From Paractinoplanes ovalisporus (GTDB lineage: Bacteria > Actinomycetota > Actinomycetes > Mycobacteriales > Micromonosporaceae), in assembly GCF_016834655.1 (NCBI RefSeq), contig NZ_JAENHP010000003.1, positions 1 through 64,000 of the forward strand: a stretch of 64,000 bases of DNA. The letters are read 5' to 3'. The notes beneath the pieces are model-generated. The model had not been told where the DNA came from and searched no databases. It saw nothing but the letters and a program-made list of their open reading frames with translations. This document shows, one piece after another, positions 60,055 to 64,000 of the stretch (the stretch's first letter is position 1; each line of letters begins with the position of its first letter). The translations under genes were made by a program, and so were the position numbers.

Positions 60055-60930
60055 GTGGCGGGGCTGGCACTCCTCGAACGACTCGAACTCGGGGACCACG
60101 TCTGCTGGACCGTCGACGACGATGACATCCGGCAGTCCGAAATCGTCGCCGTCCTGCACGAGGGTCTGCTCTCGCGGCACAAAGTCGTCTATTCAGGCGC
60201 CGAGCCCGACCGCATTCTGACCGCACTCGAACGCCGTGGCGCGGGAGTCAAGGCCGCCCTCGCCTCCGGGCAGTTGCAGGCGGCCACGCCCGAGGGCAGC
60301 TATCTCGCCGGCGGATCGTTCGACCCCGAGAGCGTGCTCGCGCACTGGCAGGTCGAGAAGGCCCGCAGCCGCGCCGAGGGCTATCTCGGTCTGCGCGTGG
60401 TCGGCGACATGAACTGGGCCCGGCGGCGCATCCCCGGCGCCGAACGCATCGAGTGGTACGAGGCGCGGGTCAACACCGTCTTCACCGACGGTTATGTGAT
60501 GGGCATATGCACGTACGACAAACGGCTTTTCGACCCTCTGCTGCTGCGACGTCTCGCGCTCGCGCACCCCGGGGCGGCCGGTCCGCTGCTGCCGTTCGAC
60601 CCCGACACCTCGCTCCGGATCCGGCGGACCGAGCGCCCGTACGGGCTGTGGCTCTCCGGCGAGGCCGACATGTCGAACCGGCACGCCTTGAAGGCCATGG
60701 TCGAGGAGGCGTTCGTGATGCGCGACGGGCGCCCGGCCGTGACGATCGACGCGACCGCGCTCCGTTTCGCCGACACCGCGGCGGCCCGGGTGCTGTTGCA
60801 CGCCGCGGCCGCGTACGGACGCATGAACATCGTGGGCTGCTCACCCGTTCTGCTGCGCCTGCTGCAGTTCCACGGCGCCGGCTTGATCCCCGGCCTGCTG
60901 GTGACGGCGGGCTACACCGGCGACGAGTGA
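60055..60930 (+). CDS. MEDS (DcmR-sensory)-STAS fusion, anti-sigma antagonist type
   Basis: 291 aa. Residues 1-180 are a MEDS domain (D-H-V-C-W-T-V-D-D-D-D near 15, then R-V-V-G-D-M-N-W-A and Y-E-A-R-V-N; C-T-Y-D-K-R-L-F near 155). Residues 195-290 are a STAS domain (R-P-Y-G-L-W-L-S-G-E-A-D-M-S-N-R-H-A-L, I-D-A-T-A-L-R-F-A-D-T-A-A-A-R). This arrangement, frequent in actinobacteria, is thought to sense a small ligand and act on a partner-switching sigma network. The canonical phosphorylated Ser of SpoIIAA is replaced by Ala/Asp context, so regulation may be different. GTG 60055 has GGGACAAGG upstream. Confidence 0.8.
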   Translation: MAGLALLERLELGDHVCWTVDDDDIRQSEIVAVLHEGLLSRHKVVYSGAEPDRILTALERRGAGVKAALASGQLQAATPEGSYLAGGSFDPESVLAHWQVEKARSRAEGYLGLRVVGDMNWARRRIPGAERIEWYEARVNTVFTDGYVMGICTYDKRLFDPLLLRRLALAHPGAAGPLLPFDPDTSLRIRRTERPYGLWLSGEADMSNRHALKAMVEEAFVMRDGRPAVTIDATALRFADTAAARVLLHAAAAYGRMNIVGCSPVLLRLLQFHGAGLIPGLLVTAGYTGDE

Positions 60931-61247
60931 TAGCGCTCCCAGACCGCGGCCCGCTCCTCGTCGTTCGCCGCCGCGTGCAGCGCGCCGACCAGCTCGTCCA
61001 CCTCGGGCGTCATGATCGCCAGCATGTCCACACCGTCCGGATCGACGGTCGCGAACGTGTGCGCGGTGCCGGCCGGAACCGTCACGTGGTCGCCGGCCTC
61101 GAGAATCCGTCGGTCGTCGCCCACCAGAACCTCGAGGCGCCCGCGCAGCACACAGAACGCCTCGTCCCCACGGTGATGAACGTGCGGGGGCGCCTGGTCG
61201 CCCGGGTAGTGCGCAAGCTCCCACTTCCGAACGACGAAATCAGCCAC
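60912..61247 (-). CDS. Cupin-domain protein
   Basis: 111 aa, one beta-barrel cupin. Motif 1 (P-P-H-V-H-H-R-G-D-E-A-F-C-V-L-R-G) and motif 2 (A-G-D-H-V-T-V-P-A-G-T-A-H) keep the metal-binding His, His, Glu and His. It could be a dioxygenase, an isomerase or a sensor; no more can be said. The gene overlaps the end of the MEDS-STAS gene by 19 bp on the opposite strand. Confidence 0.83.
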   Translation of the reverse strand: MADFVVRKWELAHYPGDQAPPHVHHRGDEAFCVLRGRLEVLVGDDRRILEAGDHVTVPAGTAHTFATVDPDGVDMLAIMTPEVDELVGALHAAANDEERAAVWERYHSSPV

Positions 61248-61276
61248 GACACCTCAACCCCTTTCCCGTACGTTCC

Positions 61277-61843
61277 TCAGCGTTCCGCCGCGGCTCTCAG
61301 CTCGTCCCGTACGTCCATCAGCGCGAACCCGAGCAGATTGGTGCCCCGCCACCGTCCCGGGTCGCTGGCGGCCGGGTCGTCGCGGCTCAGCCCGATGCCC
61401 CAGATGCGGTCGAGCGGGCTGGCCTCGACCAGAACCCGTTCGCCGGTGGTCAACAGGTAGTCACGCAACTCGGCGTCCTGCCCGAACTTGGCGCGGTTGC
61501 CGCTGACAACGATCTCGAAGCGGTTCGCGTCCCACACGTCCTGCCGGAAGTGGCTGACCCGCCCACCCAGCGTCTTGGCCACCTTGGGGTGCGGCGCCGC
61601 CAGAATCCGCTCGGCCATGGCATCATCGGAGAACAGAACCGCCTTGCGCCACATCATGTAGTGCTCGGCGCTGGCGAACTCGTGCCCCTCGGCGACAAAA
61701 CGCGACGGCCACCACTGGCTGAGACACCCCGCACCCGCGCTGCCGTCCCGTTCCGGCTGGTGCCCCCAGAAGAACAGGTACTTCACGCGGTTCCTTCTCG
61801 CGTACGCGGTCAGGTCGTCAACAGTGCGGGCCATGACAGACAT
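61277..61843 (-). CDS. NADAR-family protein (YbiA-like, DUF1768)
   Basis: 188 aa. F-F-W-G-H near residue 25, S-Q-W-W-P-S-R-F near 45, S-A-E-H-Y-M-M-W-R-K-A near 60, the D-R-I-W-G-I-G-L-S stretch near 150 and N-L-L-G-F-A-L near 172 are the conserved NADAR motifs. Members hydrolyse N-glycosidic bonds of riboflavin intermediates or reverse ADP-ribosyl-type modification of nucleic acids; both activities are reported for the family, and which applies here is unknown. It starts 105 bp from the palindromic element. Confidence 0.87.
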   Translation of the reverse strand: MSVMARTVDDLTAYARRNRVKYLFFWGHQPERDGSAGAGCLSQWWPSRFVAEGHEFASAEHYMMWRKAVLFSDDAMAERILAAPHPKVAKTLGGRVSHFRQDVWDANRFEIVVSGNRAKFGQDAELRDYLLTTGERVLVEASPLDRIWGIGLSRDDPAASDPGRWRGTNLLGFALMDVRDELRAAAER

Positions 61844-61950
61844 GCCCGCGAGTCTGCCTCACGTCCCCCCTCCAGCGGGACCCCATTTCCGTCACCATGA
61901 CCGCCGATCCGGTGGGCTCTGGCGGTCGCCCGTTTTTGTCGTACCCCAGG

Positions 61951-62121
61951 GCTAGGGTCTGTTTCGCAGCTGGAGCGGGGCTGCGTCGAGGCCCAGATTC
62001 CGCCTGGCGGCGTCCCGCGAAAGCCCGGTTCCAACACCGGGAGCCGGGCTTCCACGGGCCACCACCAGACGAAATCTGGACCGCGCCTCGCTCCCACCCC
62101 AGCTACGAAACAGACCCTAGC
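61951..62121. mobile_element. 171-bp palindromic MITE-like element
   Basis: The 5' arm from GCTAGGGTCTGTTTCG (61951) and the 3' arm, whose reverse complement also starts GCTAGGGTCTGTTTCG (from 62121), pair over almost the whole length: CCAGATTxCGxCTGG near the middle and AAGCCCGGxTCC by the loop, with about 80-nt arms around an AACACC loop. Terminal CTAG flanks and GGGTCTGTTTCG tips recall IS5-type ends. There is no transposase, so it is a non-autonomous element. A partial arm is at 37185-37228. Confidence 0.8.
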
Positions 62122-62130
62122 GTCCCTGCC

Positions 62131-62277
62131 ATGAACACCGACCCGAAGCCCGTGTCCCGCCCCGTTTCGCTGCCGTCCCGTCCGCCGGTCCCGCCATCAG
62201 CTCTACGCGCGCGCCGGGCCCGCCGAGCAAGACTGCGAGCCGCGGCCACAGCCGCCATCCGAAGGGCGGCCCAGTGA
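62131..62277 (+). CDS. Possible small Arg-rich protein beside the MITE
   Basis: 48 aa, M-N-T-D-P-K-P-V-S-R-P-V-S then an Arg/Ala-rich second half (A-R-R-A-R-R-A-R-L-R). TAGCGT at 62118-62123, which contains the last MITE bases, is 7 nt before the ATG, so the element may supply its promoter. It is short, of low complexity and with no family, so it could be a chance frame. Confidence 0.3.
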   Translation: MNTDPKPVSRPVSLPSRPPVPPSALRARRARRARLRAAATAAIRRAAQ

Positions 62278-62300
62278 TCCCGCCACGCCATCCACCTTCG

Positions 62301-62405
62301 CAGTGACGCTCCTGGTCCAGCACCGGGTTCCGTCAGTGTGCGGCGGCGCTCCTGGTTCAGCGGGGCGTTCCATCAGCGTGCGGCGGCGCTCCCGGTCCGG
62401 TCGGG
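62301..62405 (-). repeat. 40-bp tandem duplication of the sulfotransferase gene 3' end
   Basis: CAGxGTGCGGCGGCGCTCC begins at 62334 and 62374, period 40 bp. A third, shortened copy (CAGTGACGCTCCTGGTCCAGC) is at 62301. The working stop TCA (minus TGA) lies at 62373, so the copies downstream repeat the last codons (S-A-A-A-R-stop) outside the gene. Confidence 0.8.
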
Positions 62406-63266
62406 GCCGGTCGGCGGTCGTTCGATGTGTGGCGCCTCTGAACCGGTCGGGGCCGGCTGGGCGCCGTGCAACCACGTCAAGACGTCTGGTGGGGCCAAGC
62501 CGGCGGCTCGGCGGTGGTAGGCGGCCAACTCGGGGGCGGTCAACAGCTCGGCGGCCGCGCCTGAGGTGCCTCGGCGGAAGAACGCGCGTGTGTCCTTGAA
62601 GAAGTTCGGGACGAGGTGGCCGGCCCGGTCGCGCATGCGGGAGAACTCCGCCGACTCGATCAGCAGGGGCCACAGCTGCGGATGGACGGCGATACCCAGG
62701 CGAGCCGCCAAGTAATACATCTGGCCGGGCAGGTCGGCGGCCATCTGGTCGTAGTGCATCAGCACCACGTTGGGCAGTCCCCGTCGTTGCCAGGCGTCGG
62801 TGGCGTGGTGCAGCACGGCGGGCAGCGACTCGGGGCCCTCGTCGGTTCCGATCCAGTGCAGCAGTGCGGCGCGTGGGTCGAGGGCCGGAGCGCCGCGGTG
62901 GTTGGCCAGGTGGTGGAACAGGGAGACCTGCGCGTCGAGAGGGTGGCGGCCACTCACCACGTACGTCACCTGGGGGTGATAGGGGAGACCATCGAGCGGG
63001 GTGTGGGTCTTGATGAAGCGCCGGTGCGGCTGGGCGGCCAGGCGGGCGTGGATGTGCGCGACGGGCTCGATCTGGTGGTCGAGCCACGGCGAGAGGTGCC
63101 ACAGCGGGGCCGGCAGCTCGGGGGTCTGGAAGATCAGCAGGCCGCAGATCGTCTGCAGCCAGGTCGTGCCGGTGCGGCGGCGGGTGCTGATCACAATGTC
63201 GCCGGGGCGGAACGGGAAACCGTGCCAGCGGGCACTGTCCTCTTCGGTCGTGAGGTAGCGCTGCAC
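62373..63266 (-). CDS. Sulfotransferase-domain protein
   Basis: 297 aa. The 5'-phosphosulfate loop R-R-R-T-G-T-T-W-L-Q is at residues 29-38, the 3'-phosphate site V-V-S-G-R-H-P-L-D-A-Q-V-S near 105-117, and R-F-I-K-T-H-T-P-L near 88 carries a candidate catalytic His. It therefore transfers sulfate from PAPS to an acceptor hydroxyl or amine. The resemblance is to general cytosolic sulfotransferases rather than to the glycopeptide-type enzymes I know. GTG 63266. It lies next to the dpgA-like gene and may decorate its product; that is inference. Confidence 0.8.
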   Translation of the reverse strand: MQRYLTTEEDSARWHGFPFRPGDIVISTRRRTGTTWLQTICGLLIFQTPELPAPLWHLSPWLDHQIEPVAHIHARLAAQPHRRFIKTHTPLDGLPYHPQVTYVVSGRHPLDAQVSLFHHLANHRGAPALDPRAALLHWIGTDEGPESLPAVLHHATDAWQRRGLPNVVLMHYDQMAADLPGQMYYLAARLGIAVHPQLWPLLIESAEFSRMRDRAGHLVPNFFKDTRAFFRRGTSGAAAELLTAPELAAYHRRAAGLAPPDVLTWLHGAQPAPTGSEAPHIERPPTGPDRTGSAAAR

Positions 63267-63404
63267 GAGCGGACATTAACAGACGTCAGATAGTCCGGAT
63301 AACGCCGCGAATACGAGCCAAAATGCCGCTATGAAAGGCGGGGTGGCGGGCCTGTCCGGCATTCGATAGCGTTCTCGCCGAACCAGTCAAGCGGGGGCGT
63401 TTGG

Positions 63405-64000
63405 ATGATCAATAATGGTCCGGGTCATGCGGTGATCGCTTCGGTCGCAAGCGCATTTCCGGACGTTTCGTATTCGCAGGACGAGGTTGGCGCGCTGCTC
63501 GGCCTCGACAACCCGGTGGCCCGCAAACTGCTCGCCGCCCCGCACATCCGCAGCCGTCGTCTGTTCCTGCCGCCGGCCGATCCGGTGACCGGTCGTGTCC
63601 CCGACGAGTCGCCCGCCGAGCTGCACGCCAAGTTCCGTCGCGGCGCCCTCGAGATCGGCGGCCGGGCGATCGCGTCCTCCCTCAAAGCGGCGGCCCTCAC
63701 CCCGTCCGACGTGGGATATCTGCTCTGCGTCACCTCCACCGGCTTCCTCGTGCCCGGGCTCAGCTCGCTGTTCTCCCGCGAGCTCGGCTTCCACCCCGCG
63801 CTGCTGCGCGCCGACGTGGTCGGCATGGGCTGCAATGCCGGCCTCAACGGCATGAACCCTCTTGTGCAATGGGTGCGCAACCACCCGGGACGGGTCGCTC
63901 TTCTCGTCTGCTGCGAAATCAATTCTGCCATGTACGTGCGTGACGAAAGCGCGCGTACGGGAATGGTGAACAGCCTCTTCGGTGACGGCGCCGCGGCCGC
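63405..64000 (+). CDS. dpgA: DpgA-like type III polyketide synthase (5' part; runs off the right edge)
   Basis: 198 codons visible. C-V-T-S-T-G-F-L-V-P-G-L-S-S-L near residues 107-121, V-V-G-M-G-C-N-A-G-L-N with nucleophile Cys143, V-C-C-E-I-N-S near 170 and V-N-S-L-F-G-D-G at the end match DpgA, which condenses four malonyl-CoA to 3,5-dihydroxyphenylacetyl-CoA, the precursor of dihydroxyphenylglycine in glycopeptide-type antibiotics. TAGCGT at 63367-63372 lies 33 nt upstream of ATG 63405. Partner genes dpgB-D would lie beyond the window. Confidence 0.83.
   Translation, partial: MINNGPGHAVIASVASAFPDVSYSQDEVGALLGLDNPVARKLLAAPHIRSRRLFLPPADPVTGRVPDESPAELHAKFRRGALEIGGRAIASSLKAAALTPSDVGYLLCVTSTGFLVPGLSSLFSRELGFHPALLRADVVGMGCNAGLNGMNPLVQWVRNHPGRVALLVCCEINSAMYVRDESARTGMVNSLFGDGAAA

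Noticed and set aside
62131..62277. Confident small gene next to the MITE
   Set aside because: Kept only as a low-confidence feature; low-complexity Arg-rich frames are common by chance in this composition.

Overview
The window is high-GC actinobacterial DNA. GTG starts are common, many genes appear leaderless (a TANNNT -10 box only 6-8 nt before the start codon), and the gene set includes F420-type LLM oxidoreductases, SARP/BTAD regulators, SigE-family sigma factors, MocR and MEDS-STAS proteins. The composition, the frequent CGTACG-type words and a dpgA-like gene at the right edge point to a Micromonosporaceae (Actinoplanes-like) chromosome. That assignment is inference. No rRNA, tRNA or CRISPR array was seen.

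Layout. 1-0.13 kb: right end of an IS3-type element. 0.13-5 kb: a 70-bp tandem repeat, hydrolase, secreted ricin-lectin-like protein, a NACHT-like remnant, secreted HExxH protein and LLM oxidoreductase. 5-12.7 kb: small housekeeping and stress genes (Tat hydrolase, DUF427, YbaK-like deacylase, zinc finger, phosphoesterase, GNAT, GT1 glycosyltransferase), then an HTH regulator divergent from a DUF4097 gene. 12.7-25 kb: EamA exporter/MocR pair, GT4 plus acyltransferase, APH-like kinase, GH1 glucosidase, SNase-like and HNH nucleases, aminotransferase and 2-hydroxyacid dehydrogenase. 25-30.4 kb: putA with a divergent LysR regulator. 30.4-40 kb: TetR with two operators, a 930-aa NACHT NTPase, two SDRs with a TetR, and a 935-aa membrane P-loop (KAP-like) NTPase. 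40-46.5 kb: FAD oxidase, 1054-aa SARP-ATPase and a DGPF/ECF42 pair. 46.7-54.3 kb: secreted beta-helix protein, beta-lactamase-fold protein, nucleotidyltransferase, two sigma/partner pairs and a short Rho. 54.6-59.6 kb: surface-glycan-type genes. 60-62.3 kb: MEDS-STAS, cupin, NADAR and a palindromic MITE. 62.4-64 kb: sulfotransferase and the 5' part of a dpgA-like type III PKS, probably the edge of a natural-product cluster.

Genes that appear to work together: DMT exporter with MocR; TetR pairs with divergent targets; LysR with putA; DGPF with ECF42; SigE-type sigma with its membrane partner (twice); GT4 with acyltransferase; and the 54.6-59.6 kb glycan genes.

The least ordinary features are structural. 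At five gene junctions the 3' end of a gene, stop codon included, is tandemly duplicated. A 171-bp near-perfect palindrome (MITE) sits at 61.95 kb, and one arm of it recurs as a remnant at 37.19 kb. At 23.6 kb a symmetric -10 appears to serve two divergent leaderless genes. Two large STAND/KAP NTPases lie within 6 kb of each other.
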